The notes under the pieces: model-generated
Told to the model about the DNA's origin: nothing
The model's input: the letters and a program-made list of their open reading frames with translations, nothing else
The model's database searches: none
DNA from: an uncultured Algibacter sp.
Lineage (GTDB): Bacteria; Bacteroidota; Bacteroidia; Flavobacteriales; Flavobacteriaceae
Reading direction: 5' to 3'
DNA length: 64,000 nucleotides
Assembly: GCA_947502405.1 (NCBI GenBank)
Contig: CANMZT010000002.1
Coordinates: forward strand, 1-64,000
Program-made: the position numbers and the translations under genes
Shown here: one piece after another, positions 25,029 through 33,134 of the stretch
Layout: each line of letters starts with the position of its first letter
How positions within the stretch are numbered: the stretch's first letter is position 1

Positions 25029-26309
25029 TTATAAACCGGTTGCAATTGTATGTTTACCTCTTTCGGTAATTAAAGTATTTCTTATATCTAAATCGCGATA
25101 TGCGTTAATTGGGCTTAAGGCTCCTCCAGAATTTAAACGAGCTTTTTCTAAAAGAGCTCTAACATCTGTTCTGTAAGCACCTTGTAGAATTTCTTGACAT
25201 TTTACAACATCATTATCTAATTGTGCTGCTTTTAAAGCATTTTGATCAATTAACATAGCTTTTGCATATGCCTCTTGAATTGCTTCTAATGATTGAATCA
25301 AATCTTCTAAAGGATCTTTTACGTTATGACTTGCATCAATCATCCAAGCTAAATCAGGGTTTTGAGGATTGTTTTGCATACCATAAACCAATTCATTAAA
25401 AATCAAGAATAATGCATAAGGCTTAATACTTCCAACAGTTAAATCATCGTCACCGTACTTACTGTCATTAAAGTGGAATCCACCTAATTTACCCTTTAAC
25501 TGTAAAATAGAAACTATTTGCTCTATGTTTGAGTTTGGTAAATGATGTCCTAAATCTACTAAAGTGTATGCTTTATCTCCACATCCGTTTGCTAACATTA
25601 AAGAAGCTCCCCAATCTTGGATTACTGTACTGTAAAAGTTAGGCTCGTAAGGTTTATATTCTACTAAAAGTTTCCAGTCTTCAGGTAAACCTTTATAAAT
25701 ATCTATTAAACTATCCTGTGTGTTTTGAAATGCTGTTTGGAAGTTATTTTGCCCTGGAAAACAAGACCCATCTGCTAACCAAACTGTTAATGCTTTAGAT
25801 CCAAGTTTATCTCCTATTTTTATAACGTCAAGATTGTGCTGTATCGCTTGATCTCGAACTGCTTTACTTGTATTGCTTAAAGAACCATATTTATAAGATT
25901 CTGCTGCATCTTTTTGATCTTGGAATGTATTAGAATTTACAGCATCAAATTTTATATTGAGGGCATCTGCCTTTTCTTTAATGGCTGCATAATCAGAAGG
26001 TATATCCCACGGAATGTGCAAAGAAACAGCCCCGGCAGTTTGTGTTAAACTATGTAAAATACCAATATCATCAATTTTCTGCTCAAGACTTGAAGGTTCT
26101 CCATAAAATGAGAAGCGACCAAAACGTGTTCCACCAGCACCTAAAGCCCAACTTGGTATTGCAACTTGGAAATCGGCTAATTTTGCGACTATTTGGTTAA
26201 CATCTTTACCTTGTTTGGTTAATTTGTTTGCTAAAAAATCAAAATTTTCATTATGACTTTCTAAACCTTTTTTATTCGATTCTAATATTTGATTCTTATT
26301 TATTTCCAT
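25029..26309 (-). CDS. rhaI: L-rhamnose isomerase (RhaI type)
   Basis: A 426-aa TIM-barrel isomerase of the RhaI (Pseudomonas stutzeri) type rather than E. coli RhaA. Seen: SWALGAGGTRFGRF, the VWLADGSCFPGQ segment, VEYKPYEPNFYST with a metal Glu, LVDLGHHLPN, and FHFNDSKYGDDD. It interconverts L-rhamnose and L-rhamnulose. It is the second gene of the operon. A hairpin lies between it and the upstream rhaEW (26335-26368), so the two may be differentially expressed. Confidence 0.93.
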   Translation of the reverse strand: MEINKNQILESNKKGLESHNENFDFLANKLTKQGKDVNQIVAKLADFQVAIPSWALGAGGTRFGRFSFYGEPSSLEQKIDDIGILHSLTQTAGAVSLHIPWDIPSDYAAIKEKADALNIKFDAVNSNTFQDQKDAAESYKYGSLSNTSKAVRDQAIQHNLDVIKIGDKLGSKALTVWLADGSCFPGQNNFQTAFQNTQDSLIDIYKGLPEDWKLLVEYKPYEPNFYSTVIQDWGASLMLANGCGDKAYTLVDLGHHLPNSNIEQIVSILQLKGKLGGFHFNDSKYGDDDLTVGSIKPYALFLIFNELVYGMQNNPQNPDLAWMIDASHNVKDPLEDLIQSLEAIQEAYAKAMLIDQNALKAAQLDNDVVKCQEILQGAYRTDVRALLEKARLNSGGALSPINAYRDLDIRNTLITERGKHTIATGL

Positions 26310-26334
26310 GCTTTTAAACTTTTCTTAATTAAAG

Positions 26335-26368
26335 AAACTTCCATGAATGTAATTATTCATGGAAGTTT
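26335..26368 (-). terminator. Hairpin between rhaEW and rhaI
   Basis: AAACTTCCATGAAT-gtaatt-ATTCATGGAAGTTT, a 14-bp perfect stem followed on the minus strand by TCTTTAATT. It lies in the 98-nt gap between two genes of the same operon, so it may be a partial terminator or an mRNA-stabilising structure. Confidence 0.7.
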
Positions 26369-26407
26369 TCTTTCAACTAAACTAACTAAACAATTATACT
26401 CTTATTT

Positions 26408-28513
26408 TTATCTAACAAAGGCATTTGCCATACCTCCATCAACATTTATAATATTTCCTGTTGATTTATCAAGTATTCCAACTAAAGAGAATACACCGTT
26501 TGCTATATCATTTGGTGTAATAATCTCGTGTAAAAGATTTCTTTTTGCATAAAATGCTGGTAATTCTTCCACGGTAATACCGTTTGCTTTAGCTCTTCCT
26601 TCTGCCCAAGCGCCTTCCCAAATTTTACTTCCAACAATAACACCATCAGGATTTACTGTATTTACTCTTACTTTATCTTTTGCTAATTCAGCAGCTAATA
26701 AACGTACCATATGTTGTTGCGCTGCTTTTGCTGTTCCGTAAGCAACATTATTAGGACCTGCTACTAAACCGTTTTTACTAGCAATAGCGATATAATCACC
26801 TCCTAATCCTTGTTTACGAACAATAGCTGCAAACTGTTTTGCTAAATCAAACTGTCCCTTTACTAAGATGTTTTGTAAAATATTCCAATCCTTATCAGTT
26901 GTATCTTCTAAAGGTTTAGATATTGCTAATCCTGCACTGTGCACTATAATATCAACTCCACCAAATTCTACAACAGCTTTCTTATATGCACTTGCTATGG
27001 ACTCCGTATTTGTTACATCACAAACAGCATAAGTAGAAACATCTCTTCCATAAGTTCCATGCGCTTCAACAAGTGCATCTTCATTAATATCTGTTAGCAC
27101 AACATTGGCTCCTTCCTCAGCTAATTTATCAGCAATTGCTTTACCAATTCCACCACCTGCTCCTGTTACTAAAGCTACTTTGCGAGATAATGGCTTCTCT
27201 TTTGGCATACGCTGTAACTTAGCTTCTTCTAACAACCAATACTCAATATCAAAAGCTTCTTGTCTTGGTAAAGATGTATATTCTGTAATAGCCTCTGCAC
27301 CACGCATTACATTAATCGCATTAATATAAAACTCACTTGCAACACGTGTAGTTTGTTTGTTTTTTGCAAAACTAAACATACCAACACCAGGATATATAAT
27401 TATCACAGGATTAGCATCGCGAATTGCAGGACTATTATCTTTTTTACACGTATTATAATAATCAACATACTCTTGACGGTATGCTTCAAATGCTGGCTCT
27501 AACTTTTTCAAAATAGCATCAGCATCTGATAAATCTTCATTTTTATCTAAATCTAATACTAAAGGCTGAATTTTTGTTCTTAAGAAGTGGTCTGGACAAG
27601 ATGTTCCCATAGGAGCTAATCTTTCCAAATCATTACTATTGATGTATTCCATTACCACATCGGTATCAGAAAAGTGACCAATCATTCTGTTTTCTGAAGA
27701 ACACAACCCTCTTAATAAAGGCATTAATTGAGCTGCTTTTTCTAAACGCTCTTCTTGTGGTAAGCTTTCGACTTTTTGTCCGCCAAAAACTTCACCTTGT
27801 TCCTTTAACTTTTTTTCTATGTATTCAGAAGCCATTTCAATAACTTCTAAACTATTCATATAACATTCGTAAGAAGTATCACCCCAAGTAAATAAACCGT
27901 GACTTCCAAGAACAATACCTCTAATACCAGGATTGTCTGCTAAACATTTTTCTAACTGCAACCCTAAATCAAAACCTGGCTTTTGCCAAGGTACCCATCC
28001 CATAGTATCTCCCCAAATCTCTTTGGTTACTTTTTCACTATCCTTAGCAGCTGCTACAGCGATTAAGGCATCTGGGTGTAAATGATCTATATGAGCAAAT
28101 GGAAGTAATCCATGTAAAGGTGTATCAATAGATGGTGCTTTACTATCTAAATCGTAAATACAATGATTAAAAAGCCCTACCATTCTATCTTCATCATGCA
28201 AACCTTGGTATACATTTTTAAGATCTCTTAAACGTTTAGTGTACAAACCAGCTATTCCAGATCTGGTTAGAGTACCTATATCTCCACCAGAACCTTTAAC
28301 CCACATAACCTCAACTTCTTCATTTGTCAAAGGATCGGTTTCTATCGTTTTACAACTGGTATTTCCGCCTCCATAATTCGTAATTCTTAAATCGGCTCCT
28401 AAAATATTAGACCTGTATAAGAATAATTCCACTTGGTTATCACCTAAACTATCTGCTTTTTTATCATCCCAAAGATAGTCTACGTATTTAAAGTTTTTGG
28501 TTATGTTTTCCAT
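26408..28513 (-). CDS. rhaEW: Bifunctional rhamnulose-1-phosphate aldolase/short-chain dehydrogenase
   Basis: A 701-aa fusion. Residues 1-420 are a class II aldolase of the RhaE kind with metal ligands in FAHIDHLHPDA (His141, 144, 146). From about 440 a classical short-chain dehydrogenase follows: VTGAGGGIGKAIA cofactor loop near 450 and catalytic YGTAKAA. Known RhaEW proteins cleave L-rhamnulose-1-phosphate to dihydroxyacetone phosphate and L-lactaldehyde, and the second domain processes the lactaldehyde. First gene of the rhamnose operon with the shared activator promoter. Confidence 0.95.
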   Translation of the reverse strand: MENITKNFKYVDYLWDDKKADSLGDNQVELFLYRSNILGADLRITNYGGGNTSCKTIETDPLTNEEVEVMWVKGSGGDIGTLTRSGIAGLYTKRLRDLKNVYQGLHDEDRMVGLFNHCIYDLDSKAPSIDTPLHGLLPFAHIDHLHPDALIAVAAAKDSEKVTKEIWGDTMGWVPWQKPGFDLGLQLEKCLADNPGIRGIVLGSHGLFTWGDTSYECYMNSLEVIEMASEYIEKKLKEQGEVFGGQKVESLPQEERLEKAAQLMPLLRGLCSSENRMIGHFSDTDVVMEYINSNDLERLAPMGTSCPDHFLRTKIQPLVLDLDKNEDLSDADAILKKLEPAFEAYRQEYVDYYNTCKKDNSPAIRDANPVIIIYPGVGMFSFAKNKQTTRVASEFYINAINVMRGAEAITEYTSLPRQEAFDIEYWLLEEAKLQRMPKEKPLSRKVALVTGAGGGIGKAIADKLAEEGANVVLTDINEDALVEAHGTYGRDVSTYAVCDVTNTESIASAYKKAVVEFGGVDIIVHSAGLAISKPLEDTTDKDWNILQNILVKGQFDLAKQFAAIVRKQGLGGDYIAIASKNGLVAGPNNVAYGTAKAAQQHMVRLLAAELAKDKVRVNTVNPDGVIVGSKIWEGAWAEGRAKANGITVEELPAFYAKRNLLHEIITPNDIANGVFSLVGILDKSTGNIINVDGGMANAFVR

Positions 28514-28543
28514 ATTTAATATTGAAATAAAAATTATTTAATT

Positions 28544-28589
28544 CAAAAATAAATGAGTGTCTTATAATTTCTATCCTGTACTATACTGT
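28544..28589 (-). promoter_or_regulatory. Activator-type promoter of the rhamnose operon
   Basis: On the minus strand ACAGTATAGTACAGGAT (28573-28589), exactly 21 nt, then TATTTTTG (28544-28551). No -33 TTG is present; the operator takes its place, as for a promoter needing an activator. Confidence 0.78.
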
Positions 28590-28736
28590 AACTTTTTATG
28601 TTTTAACTTTTGAGACCTAAAAACTTAATCAAAAATCTGGTAAACCTGCATATTATTTTCATATGGCTAAACGATGACTTCTGCAACACTAAACCTTGTA
28701 TAAATCAGCATTTTTAAAGAATTTACATCTATAAGC

Positions 28737-28782
28737 ACAGGATAGTACAGGATTAGATATAGCCATTAAAGTCTTAAATTTG
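28737..28782 (+). promoter_or_regulatory. Activator-type promoter of fbp
   Basis: ACAGGATAGTACAGGAT (28737-28753), the best-preserved 10-bp direct repeat of the set, then 21 nt and TAAATTTG (28775-28782). Start codon of fbp 65 nt further. Confidence 0.78.
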
Positions 28783-28847
28783 AACTATTAATATTAAGCA
28801 GTTAACTACCTTAATTATCGTTCTTTAAATAACGATTTAATACATCT

Positions 28848-29858
28848 ATGAACAAAAACTACATTACTCTAGGCGAATTTATTATAAACAACCAAAGCGA
28901 TTTTAAATACTCATCTGGAGAACTATCACGATTAATAAATTCTATTCGATTAGCAGCTAAAACTGTAAATCATGAAATAAATAAAGCGGGCTTAGTAGAT
29001 ATTTTGGGAGCTGCTGGTGATACTAATGTGCAAGGTGAAGACCAACAAAAACTGGATGTTTATGCAAACGATGTCTTTAAATCAGCACTTATAAACAGGG
29101 AAATTGTTTGTGGCATTACCAGCGAGGAGGAAGATGACTTTATAACAATTGAGGGTAAATACAATGCTCATGATAACAAATATGTTGTTTTGATAGACCC
29201 GCTTGATGGATCATCAAACATAGACGTAAACGAATCAGTTGGAACTATTTTTTCTATTTACCGAAGAACCACACCTCCAGGTATGCCGGTTAAAAAGGAA
29301 GATTTTTTACAGAAAGGAAACGAGCAAGTAGCTGCAGGTTATATAGTTTACGGAACATCAACCATGCTTGTTTATACAACAGGTAATGGGGTAAACGGAT
29401 TTACTCTTAATCCTGCAATAGGAAGTTTTTATCTTTCTCACCCTAACATGAAGTTTCCTGAAAATGGAAATATTTTCTCCTTAAACCAAGGAAATTATGC
29501 TCATTTCCCCCAAGGCGTAAAAGACTATATAAAATATTGCCAAGAAGAAAAGGACGACAGGCCTTATGCATATAGGTATATTGGCTCTATGGTTTCAGAT
29601 TTTCATAGAAATATGATTAAAGGAGGAATTTACATTTACCCAACCAGTTCAAATGCTCCAAACGGTAAATTACGTTTACTCTATGAATGCAATCCCATAG
29701 CTTTTTTAACTGAACAAGCTGGAGGAAAAGCCTCTGATGGATTTAAAAGAATTATGGACATCCAACCCTCAGAATTACATGAAAGAGCTCCTATTTTCTG
29801 CGGCAGTACAAAAATGGTGGAAAAAGCAGAATTTTTCATGCAAAAGAATAAGGGTTAA
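28848..29858 (+). CDS. fbp: Class I fructose-1,6-bisphosphatase
   Basis: A 336-aa class I FBPase with GITSEEED (residues 90-96) and the metal-binding DPLDGSSN (117-124), then a C-terminal [15 protein letters not shown] active-site strand. It hydrolyses fructose-1,6-bisphosphate to fructose-6-phosphate. Growth on rhamnose yields dihydroxyacetone phosphate and lactate and so needs gluconeogenesis. The shared operator couples it to the rhamnose operon. This is probably a second, inducible copy next to a housekeeping one; not checkable from the window. Confidence 0.95.
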   Translation: MNKNYITLGEFIINNQSDFKYSSGELSRLINSIRLAAKTVNHEINKAGLVDILGAAGDTNVQGEDQQKLDVYANDVFKSALINREIVCGITSEEEDDFITIEGKYNAHDNKYVVLIDPLDGSSNIDVNESVGTIFSIYRRTTPPGMPVKKEDFLQKGNEQVAAGYIVYGTSTMLVYTTGNGVNGFTLNPAIGSFYLSHPNMKFPENGNIFSLNQGNYAHFPQGVKDYIKYCQEEKDDRPYAYRYIGSMVSDFHRNMIKGGIYIYPTSSNAPNGKLRLLYECNPIAFLTEQAGGKASDGFKRIMDIQPSELHERAPIFCGSTKMVEKAEFFMQKNKG

Positions 29859-29968
29859 ATAAAATTAATTGTTATTAACTTTAGTTTCAAATAATCATTA
29901 CCTTCACTAGGTTAGTTTTTCCCAATTAAAATTTTATAAAACACTCCTAATTCAAAATAAGGTCTGTC

Positions 29969-31015
29969 ATGGAATTATTTAAACATGTTAAAATAGATGA
30001 AAATTCCAGAGTTCCTAAATATCAGCAAATAGTTGATTCTATAATAGAAGGGATTTCTCATGGAAATCTTAAAATTGATCAAAAAATACCATCAATAAAT
30101 AAATTCAGTGAAGAGTTTTACCTATCAAGAGATACAGTAGAAAAAGCTTATAGCATACTTAAAGAACGAAACATTATAACTGCTATAAGAGGTAAAGGTT
30201 ATTATGTTTCAAGAACAAAATTGATAAGGAAAATGAATATTTTGTTCCTAATCAACAAATTAAGCTGGTATAAAATGGAAATATATTATTCATTTATAAA
30301 CAGTATTGGTCCAAACTCTTACACAGATCTTCATATTTATCATTGTGACGAATCCTTATTTTTAAATTTACTAAGTAAACATAAAAAGGCGTATGATTAT
30401 TATATAATAATGCCGCATTTTAAAACTGAAGACCTTGAGCATACCAGTACAACTGATGCAGTATCTCTGGCTTTAACTAAAATCCCAAAAAACAAGCTTA
30501 TTATATTGGATAACAAAAATATACCTGTAAAGAACAATATAATCACTGTTTATGAGGATTATGAAAATGATATTTATAATGCACTAAAAACTGGTATTAA
30601 AAAGATTTCTAAGTATAAAAAGATAATCCTTATATACCCAAAAAACACAATTTACCCTTACCCAAAACGGATAAAAAATGGATTTATTAAGTTTTGCGTA
30701 GAACACAATTTAGACTTTGATATTATAGATAAAGTATATAATGATATGGTTTTGTTAAAAGGCGACCTATTTATTAGCATTGAAGAGGACGACTTAGTTA
30801 GATTAATTGAGCAAATAAGAGATAAAGAATTTGATCTTGGAAATGATATTGGCATCATTTCTTACAATGATACACCTTTAAAAGCCCTATTAGGGATTAC
30901 TGTAATATCAACTGATTTCAAAATAATGGGAGAAACAACTTCAACCATGATTCTAAATAGTGAGCGTGGTAAATATAAAGTTCCGTTTCATTTTATTGAT
31001 AGAAATTCTCTGTGA
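29969..31015 (+). CDS. GntR-type regulator with sugar-sensor-like domain, copy 1
   Basis: A 348-aa regulator. Residues 1-75 are a GntR winged helix-turn-helix (VPKYQQIVDSIIEGI, then SRDTVEKAYSILKERNII) and 76-348 a LacI/periplasmic-binding-like sensor (VISTDFKIMGETT near the end). In Bacteroidota such proteins sense intracellular sugars or their phosphates. It lies downstream of fbp and immediately upstream of a very similar second copy; the two share a nearly identical 71-bp stretch in the DNA-binding part. Good candidate for the regulator of the ACAGGAT regulon, but GntR proteins more often bind palindromes, and the hybrid sensor is the alternative. Confidence 0.82.
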   Translation: MELFKHVKIDENSRVPKYQQIVDSIIEGISHGNLKIDQKIPSINKFSEEFYLSRDTVEKAYSILKERNIITAIRGKGYYVSRTKLIRKMNILFLINKLSWYKMEIYYSFINSIGPNSYTDLHIYHCDESLFLNLLSKHKKAYDYYIIMPHFKTEDLEHTSTTDAVSLALTKIPKNKLIILDNKNIPVKNNIITVYEDYENDIYNALKTGIKKISKYKKIILIYPKNTIYPYPKRIKNGFIKFCVEHNLDFDIIDKVYNDMVLLKGDLFISIEEDDLVRLIEQIRDKEFDLGNDIGIISYNDTPLKALLGITVISTDFKIMGETTSTMILNSERGKYKVPFHFIDRNSL

Positions 31016-31083
31016 ATAGTAATTATTTAATTCTTTGTTGAGAAAATGTTTTATTTTTTTCCAATTATTTTTTAAATTGAAAT

Positions 31084-32130
31084 ATGGATATCTACAAGTT
31101 TATAAATATTGATGAAAATTCAAGGGTACCAAAGTATCAACAAATTGTCGATTCGGTCATAGATAACATATCTAAGGGGAATTTTCATATAGATCAAAAA
31201 ATACCATCAATAAATAGATTCAGTGAAGAGTTTTACCTATCAAGAGATACAGTAGAAAAAGCCTATAGTATTCTTAAAGAAAGAAATATTATTACCTCAA
31301 TACGCGGTAAAGGTTTTTATATTTCAAGAACTAAACTTATTTCAAAAGTTAATATCCTTTTTTTAATTAATAAGCTTAGCAATTACAAATTAAGGACTTA
31401 CAATCATTTTATTAATAATATTGGAGCTAACTCGCATACAGATTTACATGTTTATCATTGCGATGAAACTTTATTTTTGAATCTTTTAGAGAAGAATAAA
31501 TCTGCTTACGACTACTATGTTGTTATGCCACATTTTAAAACTGAAAATTTAAGACACATTAGCGCAACTGATAAAGCATTAAATTCATTAAAAAAAATTC
31601 CTCTTGATAAATTAATAGTTTTAGATAATATTAAACCTAATCTAGATGGTTGCTTAGGGGAAATTTATCAAGATTTTGAAAACGATATTTATGATGCTTT
31701 AAGTGAAGGAATCAATCGTATTAAAAAATATCAAAAAATTATTTTAGTTTATCCAGAAAAATCAGTCTACCCATACCCTAGAAGAATTCAACATGGTTTT
31801 AGAAAATTTTGCGTAGAACATAAGTTAGATTTTGAAATATTAGATAAAATCTATGATGATATGATTTTAAAAAAAGGGGACCTATTTATAACTATTGAGG
31901 AAGCTGATTTAGTAAATCTGGTTAAGCAAGTAAGAGAAGATGAATATAAGTTGGGGAGCGATATTGGGATTATTTCTTATAATGAAACACCTCTTAAAGA
32001 ACTTTTAGGTATCACAGTAGTGTCTACAGATTTCAAGGTAATGGGTGAAACAGCGGCTGAAATTATTTTAAACAAGAAAAAAACATCATTTAAAGTGCCT
32101 TTTCATATTATTGAAAGAGATTCTCTTTAA
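31084..32130 (+). CDS. GntR-type regulator with sugar-sensor-like domain, copy 2
   Basis: A 348-aa paralogue of the preceding gene, equal in length and clearly similar throughout. The helix-turn-helix is almost identical, the sensor more divergent, which suggests shared DNA targets but different ligands or dimer partners. It begins 68 nt after copy 1. A third relative lies at the right end of the window on the other strand. It is convergent with the Kelch gene, with only a 7-nt gap and no visible terminator between. Confidence 0.82.
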   Translation: MDIYKFINIDENSRVPKYQQIVDSVIDNISKGNFHIDQKIPSINRFSEEFYLSRDTVEKAYSILKERNIITSIRGKGFYISRTKLISKVNILFLINKLSNYKLRTYNHFINNIGANSHTDLHVYHCDETLFLNLLEKNKSAYDYYVVMPHFKTENLRHISATDKALNSLKKIPLDKLIVLDNIKPNLDGCLGEIYQDFENDIYDALSEGINRIKKYQKIILVYPEKSVYPYPRRIQHGFRKFCVEHKLDFEILDKIYDDMILKKGDLFITIEEADLVNLVKQVREDEYKLGSDIGIISYNETPLKELLGITVVSTDFKVMGETAAEIILNKKKTSFKVPFHIIERDSL

Positions 32131-32137
32131 ACGCTAT

Positions 32138-33118
32138 TTATTTTGTAATTTGTTCCATTGATGCTAATTCTGGTCTACCACCTCTATTACCACTTCCTGC
32201 TACTGTGTAAATAGCATCTTTATAAGAAATAGCTTGTGTGCCATGTCTTCCCACAACAAGTGAAGACAAAGTTTTCCATTTACCATTTCCAATTTTCATA
32301 ACCTCTATATTATTGTGAGCTATTTTTTGATTAGCACTTTCTCCACCAATAACAATTAAGTTTCCTCTGTAAATTAAAGTAGATGCACCCGCTCGTTGCG
32401 TTGGAAGATTTAACGAATCTGGGAGAGTACGCCATGTATTATTTACAATGTTGTAAATATCAACTTCCGGAATAGTAAGACTAAACGTTTCCTTTGTTTT
32501 AGCTGAAGAATTCCTTCCACCAACGCAGTAAATTTCATTGTTATAAATAGCAGCTTGAAAATGATCTCTTGGTCTCGGTGCATCTTTTAAAATAGTCCAT
32601 TTACCTGTCTCAAAATCATATTGATCCACCCACGATACATGACCAGACCAATGACCATCAGTAATACCACATAATAAATACGCCTTATTTCCTTTGATTA
32701 CTGCTCCTATAGAACCACGCCTTCTAGAAATAGGAATAGTAGCTCCCCAAACCCATTCGTTCTGCTTTGGTTTATAAATTAAAACTTTATCTAAAGGTTT
32801 TTCGTGTGGATACTTACCAGTCATAGCACCAAAAATGTAAATATTACCTTTATAGTTTATAGCTTGAAAATGATGTATTTCTATTGGAGGACTAGCTCCT
32901 TGAGTCCATTTATTTTTATTATAATTATAAATATCTACAGGTTTGATTCCTCTGCCACCTAATAGATAAAAAAAACCACCAGCTTCAACAAAAGCACATT
33001 CATGTCTTGCAGTTGGCAAACTATTTGTTTTTATAATTTTTGATTTGAATTGATTCACTGAAATACATTGAAAAAATATAAAAGGTATCAAAACAACAAG
33101 AACTAATTTATACTTCAT
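32138..33118 (-). CDS. Kelch-repeat lipoprotein
   Basis: A 326-aa predicted lipoprotein (FIFFQC, Cys18) made of Kelch-type beta-propeller repeats. Each repeat has a pattern such as FFYLLGGRG, IYIFGAMTG, AYLLCGITDG, IYCVGGRN and LIVIGGES followed by a Trp near 20 residues later. The role in this PUL is unknown; such propellers act as mutarotases, epimerases or sugar-binding proteins. Last gene of the minus-strand PUL run, 16 nt after the heparinase-type lyase, so presumably part of the same transcript. Confidence 0.8.
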   Translation of the reverse strand: MKYKLVLVVLIPFIFFQCISVNQFKSKIIKTNSLPTARHECAFVEAGGFFYLLGGRGIKPVDIYNYNKNKWTQGASPPIEIHHFQAINYKGNIYIFGAMTGKYPHEKPLDKVLIYKPKQNEWVWGATIPISRRRGSIGAVIKGNKAYLLCGITDGHWSGHVSWVDQYDFETGKWTILKDAPRPRDHFQAAIYNNEIYCVGGRNSSAKTKETFSLTIPEVDIYNIVNNTWRTLPDSLNLPTQRAGASTLIYRGNLIVIGGESANQKIAHNNIEVMKIGNGKWKTLSSLVVGRHGTQAISYKDAIYTVAGSGNRGGRPELASMEQITK

Positions 33119-33134
33119 GCCTTCAAAAATAAAA

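Larger units (their letters stand above)
28514..28847. other. Divergent promoter region rhaEW/fbp
   Basis: 334 bp between two diverging genes. It contains one activator-type promoter for each direction, at 28544-28589 (toward rhaEW) and 28737-28782 (toward fbp). Apart from these two sites and their -7 boxes nothing else stands out. Confidence 0.7.

Noticed and set aside
26408-28513. Several plus-strand open frames inside rhaEW and other long minus-strand genes
   Set aside because: They are antisense shadows of well-supported genes, without signal, family match or ribosome-binding context.
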